A stretch of DNA of 56,094 nucleotides from positions 1-56,094 of the forward strand of contig NZ_CAMLJP010000029.1 of assembly GCF_946480385.1 (NCBI RefSeq), read 5' to 3'. Positions 48,139 through 56,094 of this stretch are shown one piece after another. The translations under genes were made by a program, and so were the position numbers. Within the stretch, counting starts at the first letter, position 1. Every line of letters begins with the position of its first letter. This DNA comes from an uncultured Azospirillum sp. Lineage in GTDB: Bacteria > Pseudomonadota > Alphaproteobacteria > Azospirillales > Azospirillaceae. The notes under the pieces are model-generated. The model made no database searches and was not told the DNA's origin. It worked only from the letters and a program-made list of their open reading frames with translations.

Positions 48139-50985
48139 ATGCTGTCCACCCGCTCCAAGGCACCGACCCCGCCAGAGTCGCCCGCGCCCGCCATTCCGAA
48201 CAAGCGCGCCATCATCTCCCGCCGCAAGCTGGCGGGGGAGCTGGAGGATCTGGTCGCCGAACTCGGCACCGGCGACAAGCTGCGCCCGGCGCTGATCGCC
48301 TGCCTGCGCAAGGCGCTGGCCGAGGGTCGGGCGGAGGTGCGGCAGCGCTTCGACGCCGGCGGATCGGGCGAGCAGTGCGTGCGGGAGAACTGCTATCTCG
48401 CCGACCGGCTGGTCGGCACGCTGGCCGACTTCACCGTCCGCTTCATCTTTCCCACCGCCAACCCGACCTCCGGCGAGGTGTTCGACGTGGCGGCCACCGG
48501 CGGCTATGGCCGTGGCGAGCTAGCGCCTTTTTCCGACATCGACCTGCTGTTCCTGCTGCCCTACAAGCGCACGCCGCGGGTGGAGCAGGTGGTCGAATAC
48601 ATGCTCTACATCCTGTGGGATCTCGGGCTGAAGGTCGGCCATGCCGTGCGCAGCGTGGACGAGTGCATCCGCCAGTCCAAGGCCGACGTCACCATCCGCA
48701 CCGCCATTCTCGAATCCCGCTATCTCTGGGGTCCGGGCAAGCTGTTTGCCGAGCTGCGCAAGCGCTACGACAAGGAGGTGGTCGCCGGAACCGGCCCCGA
48801 ATTCGTCGAGGCCAAGCTGGCGGAACGCGACAACCGCCACCTGAAGATGGGCGACAGCCGCTATGTGCTGGAACCCAACCTGAAGGACGGCAAGGGGGGC
48901 TTGCGCGACCTGCAGACCCTGTTCTGGATCGCCAAGTATCTCTACCGGGTGGAGGGCGTGGACGAGCTGGTCGGCAAGAAGGTGCTGACGCCGGAGGAGG
49001 CGCAGCGCTTCGCCAAGGCGCAGAACTTCCTGTGGACCGCGCGCTGCCACCTGCATTACCTGACCGGCCGGCTGGAAGACCGCCTGACCTTCGACGTCCA
49101 GACCAGCATCGGCGCCGCCATGGGCTACACCGACCATGCCGGCACCAAGGGCGTCGAGCGCTTCATGAAGCACTACTTCCTGGTCGCCAAGGATGTCGGC
49201 GACCTGACGCGCATCTTCTGCGCGGCGCTGGAGGCGGAGTCGAAGCGCCCGCCCAAGTTCAACCTGCTGCGGCTGGCCTCCGTCGCCCGGCGCAAGGATG
49301 TGGACGGCTTCATCGTCGATGGCGAGCGGCTGAACGCCCGCAGCGACAAGCAGTTCAAGGAACAGCCGATCGACATGATCCGCCTGTTCCACACCGCGCA
49401 GATGAACGACATCGACATCCACCCGGCGGCACTGCGCTCCATCACCCGCTCGCTGACCGCCATCGGCCCGAAGCTGCGCAACGATCCGGAGGCCAACCGC
49501 CTCTTCCTCGACATCCTGACCGGTCCCAAGGATCCGGAAATCACGCTGCGCCGCATGAACGAGGCCGGCGTGATGGCCCGTTTCATCCCCGACTTCGGCC
49601 GGGTCGTCGCGCAGATGCAGTATGACATGTACCATGTCTACACGGTGGACGAGCACACGCTGTTCGCGCTCGGCATCCTGCACAAGATCGCGTCGCGCGA
49701 GCATGCCGACGAGCTGCCGCTGTCCACCGAGGTGATCCACAAGGTCGTCTCCAAGCGCGCGCTCTATGTCGCCGTGCTGCTGCACGACATCGCCAAGGGT
49801 CGCGGCGGCGACCATTCGGTGCTGGGCGCCCGCGTCGCCGAAAAGCTCTGCCCGCGCCTGGGCCTGAGCGCGGAGGAGACGGAAACCGTGGCGTGGCTGG
49901 TGCGCTGGCACCTCGCCATGTCGCACACCGCCTTCAAGCGCGATCTGGAGGACGACAAGACCGTCCGCGACTTCGTGGCGCTGGTCCAGTCGCCGGAACG
50001 CCTGCGCCTGCTGCTGGTGCTGACCGTCGCCGACATCCGTGCCGTCGGCCCGCAGCGCTGGAACAACTGGAAGGCCACGCTTCTCCGCGAACTCTACAAC
50101 CGCTCCGAAGAGCTGATGTCCGGCGGCATGACCGTCGAAGGTCGCGGCCGGCGCATCCAGTCGGCCCAGGCTGCGCTCCGCGCCGAGCTGACCGACTTCG
50201 ACGACGAAGCGTTCGAGCGTCACCGGAGCCTCGGCTATCCCGGCTACTGGCTGGCCTTCGACACCGACACGCTGGCCCATCAGGCCCGCCTCGTCCGCGA
50301 GGCAGAGCGGGAACAGCGCCCGCTGACGGTGGAGACCCGCGTCGACCGTGGCCGTGCGGTGACGGAGGTGACGATCTACGCCACCGACCACAGCGGCCTG
50401 TTCTCCCGCCTTGCCGGGGCGCTGGCCGCCTGCGGCGCCGATATCGTCGATGCCCGCATCTTCACCATGACCAACGGCATGGCGCTCGACGTCTTCTCGG
50501 TCCAGGACGCCGCGGCCGGCGGTGCGTTCGAGAGCGGCGACAAGCTCGCCCGGCTGTCGGTGATGATCGAGAAGGTGCTGTCGGGCCAGTTGAAGCCGCT
50601 GAACGACCTGTCGACCCGCCGCACCACCCAGGCCAGCCGCACCCGCGTCTTCCATGTGCCGCCGCGCGTGCTGATCGACAACAACGCCTCCACCACCCAC
50701 ACTGTGATCGAGGTGAACGGCCGTGACCGTCCCGGCCTGCTTTACGACCTGACCCGCGCGCTGTCGAACCTGACCCTGCAGATCAGCTCGGCCAAGGTCT
50801 CCACCTTCGGCGAGAAGGCCATCGACGTCTTCTATGTGAAGGACGTCTTCGGCCTGAAGGTGACGCATGAGGGCAAACTGGCGAAGATCAAGGAACGCCT
50901 GCTGAGCGCCCTGGACGACCCCACCGGCGACGCCCCCCCGCCCACGACGGTGAAGCGGACGCGGACGAAGGTGACGGGGGCGTAA
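48139..50985 (+). CDS. glnD: Bifunctional PII uridylyltransferase / uridylyl-removing enzyme
   Basis: A glutamine sensor that uridylylates and deuridylylates PII proteins (GlnB/GlnZ), controlling nitrogen assimilation and fixation. It is 948 aa. The nucleotidyltransferase motif is GGYGRGELAPFSDIDLLFL (about 121-139). The HD domain is VLLHDIAKGRGGDHSVL (about 547-563). Two C-terminal ACT domains for glutamine sensing follow: EVTIYATDHSGLFSRLAGAL (about 737-756) and VIEVNGRDRPGLLYDLTRAL (about 855-874). All domains are intact. It lies near mutS, as often in alphaproteobacteria. Confidence 0.97.
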   Translation: MLSTRSKAPTPPESPAPAIPNKRAIISRRKLAGELEDLVAELGTGDKLRPALIACLRKALAEGRAEVRQRFDAGGSGEQCVRENCYLADRLVGTLADFTVRFIFPTANPTSGEVFDVAATGGYGRGELAPFSDIDLLFLLPYKRTPRVEQVVEYMLYILWDLGLKVGHAVRSVDECIRQSKADVTIRTAILESRYLWGPGKLFAELRKRYDKEVVAGTGPEFVEAKLAERDNRHLKMGDSRYVLEPNLKDGKGGLRDLQTLFWIAKYLYRVEGVDELVGKKVLTPEEAQRFAKAQNFLWTARCHLHYLTGRLEDRLTFDVQTSIGAAMGYTDHAGTKGVERFMKHYFLVAKDVGDLTRIFCAALEAESKRPPKFNLLRLASVARRKDVDGFIVDGERLNARSDKQFKEQPIDMIRLFHTAQMNDIDIHPAALRSITRSLTAIGPKLRNDPEANRLFLDILTGPKDPEITLRRMNEAGVMARFIPDFGRVVAQMQYDMYHVYTVDEHTLFALGILHKIASREHADELPLSTEVIHKVVSKRALYVAVLLHDIAKGRGGDHSVLGARVAEKLCPRLGLSAEETETVAWLVRWHLAMSHTAFKRDLEDDKTVRDFVALVQSPERLRLLLVLTVADIRAVGPQRWNNWKATLLRELYNRSEELMSGGMTVEGRGRRIQSAQAALRAELTDFDDEAFERHRSLGYPGYWLAFDTDTLAHQARLVREAEREQRPLTVETRVDRGRAVTEVTIYATDHSGLFSRLAGALAACGADIVDARIFTMTNGMALDVFSVQDAAAGGAFESGDKLARLSVMIEKVLSGQLKPLNDLSTRRTTQASRTRVFHVPPRVLIDNNASTTHTVIEVNGRDRPGLLYDLTRALSNLTLQISSAKVSTFGEKAIDVFYVKDVFGLKVTHEGKLAKIKERLLSALDDPTGDAPPPTTVKRTRTKVTGA

Positions 50986-50988
50986 AAC

Positions 50989-51019
50989 ACGCCCTCTCCC
51001 AGGTTGTGGGAGAGGGCGT
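50989..51019. terminator. Bidirectional hairpin between glnD and ccoG
   Basis: ACGCCCTCTCCCA (50989-51001) pairs perfectly with TGGGAGAGGGCGT (51007-51019) around GGTTG. It starts three bases after the glnD stop and ends 12 bases before the ccoG stop. Its CCCTCTCCC core is the same as in the large palindromic elements, suggesting a reduced copy used as a shared transcript end. Confidence 0.7.
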
Positions 51020-51030
51020 CATCCATCCCC

Positions 51031-52548
51031 TCAAGGCGCCATGAACACGCTGGCGTGCTTGCCGACTTCGCCGCTCGCCTGCTCCTTGGCGATCACCGCC
51101 ACGTCGGTCGAGCCCGACTTCACGGCAGACGCCGGCACCTTCACGAACACCCGGTAGGTCGCCACCGTATCGGCATCGGCCTTCAGCGTCAGGCTGCCGC
51201 CGCTGCCGGCCGCCTGATCGCCCGCCACCGACAGATGCGCGTCGCGCAGGCCGTCGAACGTCACGACATAGCTGCGGGCGATGTGCGTCTTGTTCAGCAC
51301 CTTGATGGTGTAGGCGTTCTGCACCGACCCGTCCGATAGCGTCACGAACAGCGGCGCCCGGTCGCGCAGCACGCTGACGTCCAGCGTCGGCCGCAGCATC
51401 AGCGCGATGCCCATGGCGCAGGCCACCACCAGCATGATCAGCGAGTAGATGACCGTGCGCGGCCGGACCAGCTTCACCCGCTCCGGCTTGCCGTCGATCT
51501 TGGCGATCTGGTTCGACTGGGTGTCGAAGCGCACGAGGTCGATCGGCCGGCCGATCTGCCGCATCACGTCGTTGCAGGCATCGACGCACAGGCCGCAGCC
51601 GATGCAGGAGATCTGCTGGCCTTCGCGGATGTCGGTGCCGGTCGGGCAGACATGGACGCACTGCTTGCAGTCGATGCAGTCGCCAAGCCCCGCCGCCTGA
51701 CGCTCCTCCCAGCTCTGCGACTTGCGCATCGGCCCGCGGCCTTCGCCGCGCCAGTCCTCATAGGTGACCAGGAAGGTGTCCTCGTCCACCATCGCCGACT
51801 GGAAGCTGCGCCACGGGCAGACATAGATGCAGATCTGCTCGCGCGCCCAGCCGGCGAAGAAGTACGTCGTGAAGGTGAACAGCGCGACGAAGGTGGCGAC
51901 GCCGCTGGTGATCTCTCCGTGCAGCAGCTCGTTCATCAGCGTCGGCGCGTCGTTGAAATAGAACACCCACGCTCCGCCGGTCAGCAGCGAGATGCCGACC
52001 CACGCCGCATGCTTGGCCCCCTTGCGCGCCAGCTTCGCACCGGTCATCGGCGCCTTGTCCAGGCGGATGCGGGCGGTGCGCGGCCCTTCGATCTTGCGCT
52101 CCACCCACATGAACAGGTCGGTCCACACCGTCTGCGGACAGGCATAGCCGCACCAGATGCGCCCGGCCAGCGTGGTGGCGAAGAAGATGCCGAAGGCGCC
52201 GAGGATCAACAGGCCGGTCAGATAATAGACCTCCTGCGGCCAGATCTCGATCCACAGGAAGTAGGCGCGGCGCCCGACCATGTCGATCAGCACCGCCTGA
52301 TCCGGAATCCCCGGCCCGCGTTCCCAGCGGATCCACGGCGTGATGTAGTAGATCGCCAGCAGGGCGATCAGCGCCGCCCATTTGATCTGCCGGAACCGGC
52401 CCTTCACGTCGGCGGCATAGACCTTGGGCCGGTTGACGAACCAGTGGCGTCCCGGCTCCTCATGCGGCTCGGCATGGGACGGAGCGGCGGGCTTGGCCGC
52501 TTGGGCGGGGCGGCGGGTGAGGGTGGTGTCTTCTTGCGGAAGGGACAT
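51031..52548 (-). CDS. ccoG: Cytochrome oxidase accessory protein CcoG
   Basis: Membrane iron-sulphur protein that helps deliver copper to cbb3-type oxidase, 505 aa. A Pro/Ala-rich N-terminus is followed by several transmembrane segments (QIKWAALIALLAIYYITPWI, VYYLTGLLILGAFGIFFATT). The cysteine motifs CGYACPQTVW and CIYVCPWRSFQ come next. The two [4Fe-4S] clusters are CIDCKQCVHVCP and CIGCGLCVDAC (about 285-320). A C-terminal immunoglobulin-like domain ends the protein. The ccoNOQP and ccoIS genes are not in the window. A FixK/FNR-type box lies 81-94 bases upstream. Confidence 0.95.
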   Translation of the reverse strand: MSLPQEDTTLTRRPAQAAKPAAPSHAEPHEEPGRHWFVNRPKVYAADVKGRFRQIKWAALIALLAIYYITPWIRWERGPGIPDQAVLIDMVGRRAYFLWIEIWPQEVYYLTGLLILGAFGIFFATTLAGRIWCGYACPQTVWTDLFMWVERKIEGPRTARIRLDKAPMTGAKLARKGAKHAAWVGISLLTGGAWVFYFNDAPTLMNELLHGEITSGVATFVALFTFTTYFFAGWAREQICIYVCPWRSFQSAMVDEDTFLVTYEDWRGEGRGPMRKSQSWEERQAAGLGDCIDCKQCVHVCPTGTDIREGQQISCIGCGLCVDACNDVMRQIGRPIDLVRFDTQSNQIAKIDGKPERVKLVRPRTVIYSLIMLVVACAMGIALMLRPTLDVSVLRDRAPLFVTLSDGSVQNAYTIKVLNKTHIARSYVVTFDGLRDAHLSVAGDQAAGSGGSLTLKADADTVATYRVFVKVPASAVKSGSTDVAVIAKEQASGEVGKHASVFMAP

Positions 52549-52628
52549 GGCATCTTTCCTCGGCCGTCAGCGGCACGGGTGGCGTCTGCATCGTCCCTTC
52601 TCCATAAGACTTCCGTGATGAAGCCGCA

Positions 52629-52642
52629 TTGCGCGAAATCAA
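52629..52642. promoter_or_regulatory. FixK/FNR-type box upstream of ccoG
   Basis: TTGCGCGAAATCAA fits TTG(A/C)-N6-(T/G)CAA, the FixK2 pattern, and matches 8 of 10 positions of the FNR box TTGAT-N4-ATCAA. It lies 81-94 bases before the ccoG start in a 105-base gap. Control of ccoG by a low-oxygen FixK/FNR regulator is known in other alphaproteobacteria. Confidence 0.6.
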
Positions 52643-52653
52643 TCCGCGGCGGA

Positions 52654-53232
52654 TTACGCCGTCTGCCCGCGCAGTTCAGCCAGCCCGTCGTGATAGGCGC
52701 GGTCGAACAGAGCCTCCAGCCGGGCATCGACGCCGCGCAGGCCGGCGACCACCGCATGGGCCCATTCGAAATACTCGACCTTGCGCGACAGCGGCCAGTC
52801 GGCGGGCGGGCTGTGCGCCATGGAGCGCAGGTTCGACACCTTGTCGGCCAGCTTCACCAGCTTCGCCCGCCGCGAGGCATGGGGCGCGGCGTCGATCTGG
52901 TGCTGCTTGCGTTCGGCCTTCGACATGCGCTTGTCGTCGGTGGTCTCGGCGACGACCTGCACCACCTCGGTGCCGAACAGCTCCTCGATCTCCTCATAGC
53001 TGGCGTCGGTGTCCTCCAGCGTGTCGTGCAGCAGCGCCGCGATCACCACCACGGGGTCCTTGCCCTCCGTCGCCTGCGCCACCAGCAGGGCCACTTCCGA
53101 CAGGTGGTTGACGTAGGGTTCCGCCCGCACGCCCTTGCGGCGCTGGTCGATGTGCTTGTGCGCGGCGAAATCCAGCGCCCGCGCGAAATCCAGGAGGGGA
53201 GCGTTTGGCAGGGGAGCGTTAGGGAGGCTCAT
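52654..53232 (-). CDS. Small HD-domain protein, MESH1-like (p)ppGpp hydrolase
   Basis: A 192-aa protein with the hydrolase motifs of the SpoT/MESH1 type and no synthetase domain. HKHIDQRRKG and PYVNHLSEVALLVAQA (about 25-55) come first. The HD signature is ALLHDTLEDTD (about 67-77), and KLVKLADKVSNLRSMA (about 124-139) completes the metal site. Small alarmone hydrolases lower (p)ppGpp. The N-terminus carries the tandem repeat LPNAPLPNAP, mirrored by a DNA repeat. It diverges from the VWA gene and lies upstream of ccoG. Confidence 0.88.
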   Translation of the reverse strand: MSLPNAPLPNAPLLDFARALDFAAHKHIDQRRKGVRAEPYVNHLSEVALLVAQATEGKDPVVVIAALLHDTLEDTDASYEEIEELFGTEVVQVVAETTDDKRMSKAERKQHQIDAAPHASRRAKLVKLADKVSNLRSMAHSPPADWPLSRKVEYFEWAHAVVAGLRGVDARLEALFDRAYHDGLAELRGQTA

Positions 53233-53316
53233 GCTGTTCTCTCGGCTGGGGCATTGCATTATTCTCCGCTCCGGGGAATCCCGCCCTTGGGGACTCTCGT
53301 GCGAAGGACCGCGCCC

Positions 53317-54507
53317 ATGTTCACGTCTTTCTTCTTCGATCTGCGCAAGGCCGGCGTCCCCGTCTCGCTGACGGAGTACCTGACGCTCATGGAGGCCATG
53401 AAGCAGGGCACCGCGTCCTTCCGCGTCGAGGACTTCTATTATCTCAGTCGTGCATGCTTGGTTAAGGACGAACGCAACCTCGACCGCTTCGACCGCGTCT
53501 TCGGCGCCAGCTTCAAGGGCCTGACCGACGACACCCCGGCCGGCGAGGAAGTCCCCGTCACCGACCTGCCGGAGGACTGGTTGCGCAAGCTGGCCGAACG
53601 CTTCCTGACCGACGAGGAAAAGGCGCAGGTCCAGGCGCTCGGCGGCTGGGACAAGCTGATGGAGACGCTGGCCCAGCGTCTGGCCGAGCAGAAGGGCCGG
53701 CACCAGGGCGGATCGAAATGGATCGGCACCGCCGGCACCTCGCCCTTCGGCGCCTACGGCTACAACCCGGAGGGCGTGCGCATCGGCCAGACGGAGAGCC
53801 GCCACCGCCGCGCCGTCAAGGTGTGGGACCGCCGCGAGTTCAGGAATCTGGACGACCGGGTGGAGATCGGCACCCGCAACATCAAGGTCGCCCTGCGCCG
53901 CCTGCGCAAATTCGCGAGAAGCGGCGCCGCCAGCGAACTGGACCTTCCCGGCACCATCCGTGCCACCGCCAACAACGCCGGCTGGCTCGACCTGAAGATG
54001 GTTCCGGAGCGGCACAACACGATCAAGGTGCTGCTGTTCCTCGACATCGGCGGTTCGATGGACGACCACATCCGCCTCGTGGAGGAGCTGTTCTCCGCCG
54101 CACGCAGCGAATTCAAGCACCTGGAGCACTTCTACTTCCACAACTGCGTCTACGAGGGCGTCTGGCGCGACAACGCCCGCCGCCACACCGAGCGCCTGTC
54201 CACCTGGGACGTCATGCACACCTATCCCGCCGACTACAAGCTGGTCTTCGTCGGCGACGCCGCCATGAGCCCCTACGAGATCGTCTATCCCGGCGGCAGC
54301 GTCGAGCACTGGAACGAGGAAGCCGGTCAGGTGTGGATGCAGCGCCTGCTGTCGGTCTACAGCAAGGCGGTGTGGCTGAACCCGACCCCGCCGCAATACT
54401 GGGACTACACGGAAAGCACCCGCCTGCTCCAGCGCCTGATGGGAGGACGGATGTTCCCACTGACGCTGGAGGGGCTGGACGGGGCTATGCGAGAGTTGGG
54501 GAGGTGA
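53317..54507 (+). CDS. VWA domain protein (CoxE-like)
   Basis: A 396-aa cytosolic protein. The N-terminus, KAGVPVSLTEYLTLMEAMKQ followed by FYYLSRACLVKDERNLDRFD, is typical of CoxE-like proteins. The VWA domain (about 240-385) has the metal site DIGGSMDDH, a variant of DxSxS. Family members usually act with a MoxR-type AAA+ ATPase to insert metals or activate enzymes. No such ATPase is next to it here. AAGGACC precedes the ATG at 53317. The open frame upstream is not family-like. Confidence 0.85.
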   Translation: MFTSFFFDLRKAGVPVSLTEYLTLMEAMKQGTASFRVEDFYYLSRACLVKDERNLDRFDRVFGASFKGLTDDTPAGEEVPVTDLPEDWLRKLAERFLTDEEKAQVQALGGWDKLMETLAQRLAEQKGRHQGGSKWIGTAGTSPFGAYGYNPEGVRIGQTESRHRRAVKVWDRREFRNLDDRVEIGTRNIKVALRRLRKFARSGAASELDLPGTIRATANNAGWLDLKMVPERHNTIKVLLFLDIGGSMDDHIRLVEELFSAARSEFKHLEHFYFHNCVYEGVWRDNARRHTERLSTWDVMHTYPADYKLVFVGDAAMSPYEIVYPGGSVEHWNEEAGQVWMQRLLSVYSKAVWLNPTPPQYWDYTESTRLLQRLMGGRMFPLTLEGLDGAMRELGR

Positions 54508-55512
54508 AATAAAAATGCGAAGCCACGATCTGACTGTTCAGCTATTATTCGAGGTTTCTAAAAAATTATCCGTCAACTCAATGCATGGCGGTACTTTGGG
54601 ATGCACTGAATGATTTCATCGTGCGTAATAAAAATGATATTGGATGAAAACTTCCTTTCAAGATATAGGCGAAGCATACTGGATCCGTTCGGAAAGCGTT
54701 TTGCGATAAATCCATATATCACCTTATTTCCGCCCTCTATCGATTTCAATATCTCGTCGCAATCTCGCATTTTATTAATGCAAAGGTCTATCTCTTTTTT
54801 TGATATATCTCCGCGCTTGACCTGAACCGGTAAAATCACGTCGTCTTTTTTGCCGACTATATCTATTTTCGAATGATCTTGTTTGTCTGTCCCGGATTCC
54901 ACATTAAACCCAAGCTTTATTAAGTATTCTCTTGAAATTGACTCCAAGAGATGTCCGGCAGCTCTATCATGCTTTCCTTTAAATGAAGAAATTTTCTCCT
55001 CTAAGGAGTTAAGGTCTTTCTTTGTTGGAGGCATAAGGTCGTGATCTATTATGTTTGAACCAGATCTAATTTCCTCGCCATAAAAAATCTTGTATATGAA
55101 GTCTTCATTTGAACATGTTTCACAGAGATCTGCTGTTAAGGCCAGTATCTCGTCAATAAAATTATCGTCAAATCTCCTTTCCAGAATGACATCTGTGTTT
55201 GTGACGCTTTCGTAGTGAGAATGAATATAGCCAATTCTTTCATCTTCATGAAATACTACGAAATGATCACTTCCAGGGGTGCGCGAAAGGCGCACAAAGC
55301 GAATGTTGCTCAAAGCTCGAGTCCTTTGTTGTGTAGAAAATGAATTTCAAATCTACTTAGTTGAAGCATCTTCAGGTTGCCCGATTGAAATCTCCATTTC
55401 TCAGTGATTATTAAAATAAGCTCCAGCGTATTGGTATGTGAGACTGATAGAATGTTAATGATAGAATTCTGAAACCTCAACATTGTAGATGGTAATCATT
55501 GCATTTCTCAAA
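54508..55512. mobile_element. AT-rich acquired patch (extent inferred)
   Basis: From just after the VWA gene stop to near 55510, base composition falls to roughly 40% GC or below against about two thirds elsewhere. Codon use in the gene inside is A/T-ending. No transposase, integrase, target-site duplication or flanking direct repeat could be seen. The call rests on composition and on the nuclease-like cargo gene. Confidence 0.5.
54573..55313 (-). CDS. PD-(D/E)XK nuclease-like protein on AT-rich DNA
   Basis: A 246-aa protein of foreign composition. The C-terminal half resembles a restriction-endonuclease-like core. Glu124 lies in the helix HLLESISREYLIKLGF, Asp151 in SKIDIVGKK, and Gln164/Lys166 in ILPVQVKRGD, giving E-x26-D-x12-QxK. 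That spacing suits Mrr/PD-(D/E)XK folds. The N-terminal 110 residues are unrecognised. The start is TTG at 55313 with AAAGGA eight bases upstream; GTG at 55295 is an alternative. A defence or mobile-element role is inferred, not shown. Confidence 0.65.
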   Translation of the reverse strand: MSNIRFVRLSRTPGSDHFVVFHEDERIGYIHSHYESVTNTDVILERRFDDNFIDEILALTADLCETCSNEDFIYKIFYGEEIRSGSNIIDHDLMPPTKKDLNSLEEKISSFKGKHDRAAGHLLESISREYLIKLGFNVESGTDKQDHSKIDIVGKKDDVILPVQVKRGDISKKEIDLCINKMRDCDEILKSIEGGNKVIYGFIAKRFPNGSSMLRLYLERKFSSNIIFITHDEIIQCIPKYRHALS

Positions 55513-55881
55513 TCACGCAGCGCGCGACTTCTCCAGCGCCCGAATCACCGCCTCCGGTTCATGCTCGATCACGGCCAGATAGGCCGTGGTCGCGGCGTCC
55601 GGCTTGCGGCGGCCTTGCTCCCAGTCGCGCAGGCTGGCGGTGGGGAAGCCGAAGCGTTCGGCGAAGGCTGGCTGGGTCAGCCGCAGCCTTTCCCTGATCG
55701 CCTTCACGCGTTCACCGAAGTTCGCACGCTCCAACTCGGCGTCGGACAGGATCGGGGCTGCGTCGGGATTACCGGCCACCTGCCGCGCGATCTCTTCGTC
55801 GGTCGTGGCGTCAACGGCTGCCCAGTCGATCCCCCGGAGCGCGTCCGCCGCCATTTCCTTGGTGACCTTCACCGTAGCCAT
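55513..55881 (-). CDS. HTH antitoxin-type regulator paired with BrnT
   Basis: A 122-aa protein. The N-terminal half (MAADALRGIDWAAVDATTDE, then EIARQVAGNPDAAPILSDAE) is typical of antitoxins partnered with BrnT-like toxins. The C-terminal half is an XRE-type helix-turn-helix (ERLRLTQPAFAERFGFPTAS, then LRDWEQGRRKPD). It would bind the toxin and repress the operon. Its start overlaps the toxin stop by 13 bases, and AGGGAG lies inside the toxin's end. GC content is normal. Confidence 0.85.
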   Translation of the reverse strand: MATVKVTKEMAADALRGIDWAAVDATTDEEIARQVAGNPDAAPILSDAELERANFGERVKAIRERLRLTQPAFAERFGFPTASLRDWEQGRRKPDAATTAYLAVIEHEPEAVIRALEKSRAA

Positions 55882-56094
55882 GTCCGTTGCTCCCTCTTGT
55901 TGGCCTTCCGCACCGAAATCAGTCGGTAGGTCTCGCCGCGCATCGTGTAAACGCAGACGAACAGCCGTCCGGCGATCATCCCGAACGCGAGGCGGCGGTA
56001 TTCCGTCCCGAACTCCGTCGCATACTCCCGTGGGTCCGCGACATCGCCGACGCGGTTCTCCAGAACGATCAACCCGATGGCCAATGGAAAGCCG
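55869..56094 (-). CDS. BrnT family toxin (5' end outside the window)
   Basis: The C-terminal part of a BrnT-like ribonuclease toxin. The conserved tail is RRLAFGMIAGRLFVCVYTMR, then GETYRLISVRKANKREQRTW. The frame stays open to the window edge, reading through a TTG at 56084, so the N-terminus with the expected DExK-type catalytic residues is missing here. It precedes and overlaps the HTH antitoxin gene, as in BrnTA-like operons. Confidence 0.75.
   Translation of the reverse strand, partial: GFPLAIGLIVLENRVGDVADPREYATEFGTEYRRLAFGMIAGRLFVCVYTMRGETYRLISVRKANKREQRTWLR

Noticed and set aside
51652..53316. A long in-frame extension upstream of the VWA protein
   Set aside because: It runs antisense through ccoG and the HD hydrolase genes and has Arg/His/Gln-rich composition. 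The family starts at the ATG at 53317, which has a ribosome binding site.
54508..55512. Search for direct repeats or an integrase marking the ends of the AT-rich patch
   Set aside because: None was found by eye, so the patch is reported by composition only and not as a defined mobile element.

Overview
This is a 56 kb piece of a high-GC (roughly two thirds G+C) chromosome from an alphaproteobacterium, most likely Azospirillum or a close relative in the Rhodospirillales. That placement is an inference. It rests on alphaproteobacterial families (TrcR/DUF1013, DUF1192, DUF4169, DUF465), on radA-cvpA-purF-SDR and mutS next to glnD, on a chemoreceptor ending in PilZ, and on a phasin gene with PhaR-type sites. 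Nearly everything is ordinary core chromosome. No rRNA, tRNA, CRISPR array, prophage or complete insertion sequence is visible.

Layout. 1-6 kb: two small unknown genes around a strongly foldable element (338-444), class II fumarase, a ribbon-helix-helix protein, DUF599, and a PAS-(degenerate GGDEF)-EAL protein. 6-12.4 kb: an acyltransferase, the purE-purK operon with a terminator, a group III truncated haemoglobin, a DUF465 protein and phosphofructokinase. 12.4-20.2 kb: an exported protein, a TPR/glycosyltransferase-like protein, a small lipoprotein, beta-carbonic anhydrase, UbiX, TrcR, a quinone oxidoreductase and small DUF proteins. 20.4-28.2 kb: a large AsmA protein, UbiK, YbjN, ProC, a YbaK-type deacylase, a TetR regulator, a phasin with PhaR-like operators, and CsaA. 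28.3-32.8 kb: a signalling block with a chemoreceptor-PilZ fusion and two divergent LuxR-type regulators about 1 kb apart. 33-46.3 kb: yfgM-like/bamB/der, then map/NUDIX/cupin (4-nt overlaps), radA, cvpA, purF, an SDR and mutS. 46.4-54.5 kb: three unknown genes, glnD, ccoG with a FixK/FNR-type box, a small MESH1-like HD hydrolase and a VWA protein. 54.5-56.1 kb: an AT-rich patch with a PD-(D/E)XK nuclease-like protein, then a BrnT/HTH toxin-antitoxin pair cut by the window edge. This last part is the only clearly accessory segment.

How the genes fit together. Purine synthesis is represented three times (purE, purK, purF). Nitrogen and carbon status are represented by GlnD (PII uridylylation), the phasin (PHB granules), FumC and PFK. 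Low-oxygen life is suggested by ccoG with its FixK/FNR-type box and by the truncated globin. Cyclic-di-GMP is linked by the EAL protein and the PilZ-bearing chemoreceptor.

The most distinctive non-coding feature is a family of large GC-rich palindromic elements, about 155 bp in three near-complete copies plus variants and fragments. They sit in gene-to-gene gaps, mostly just after stop codons. One copy ends one base before a possible start codon and may supply its ribosome binding site.
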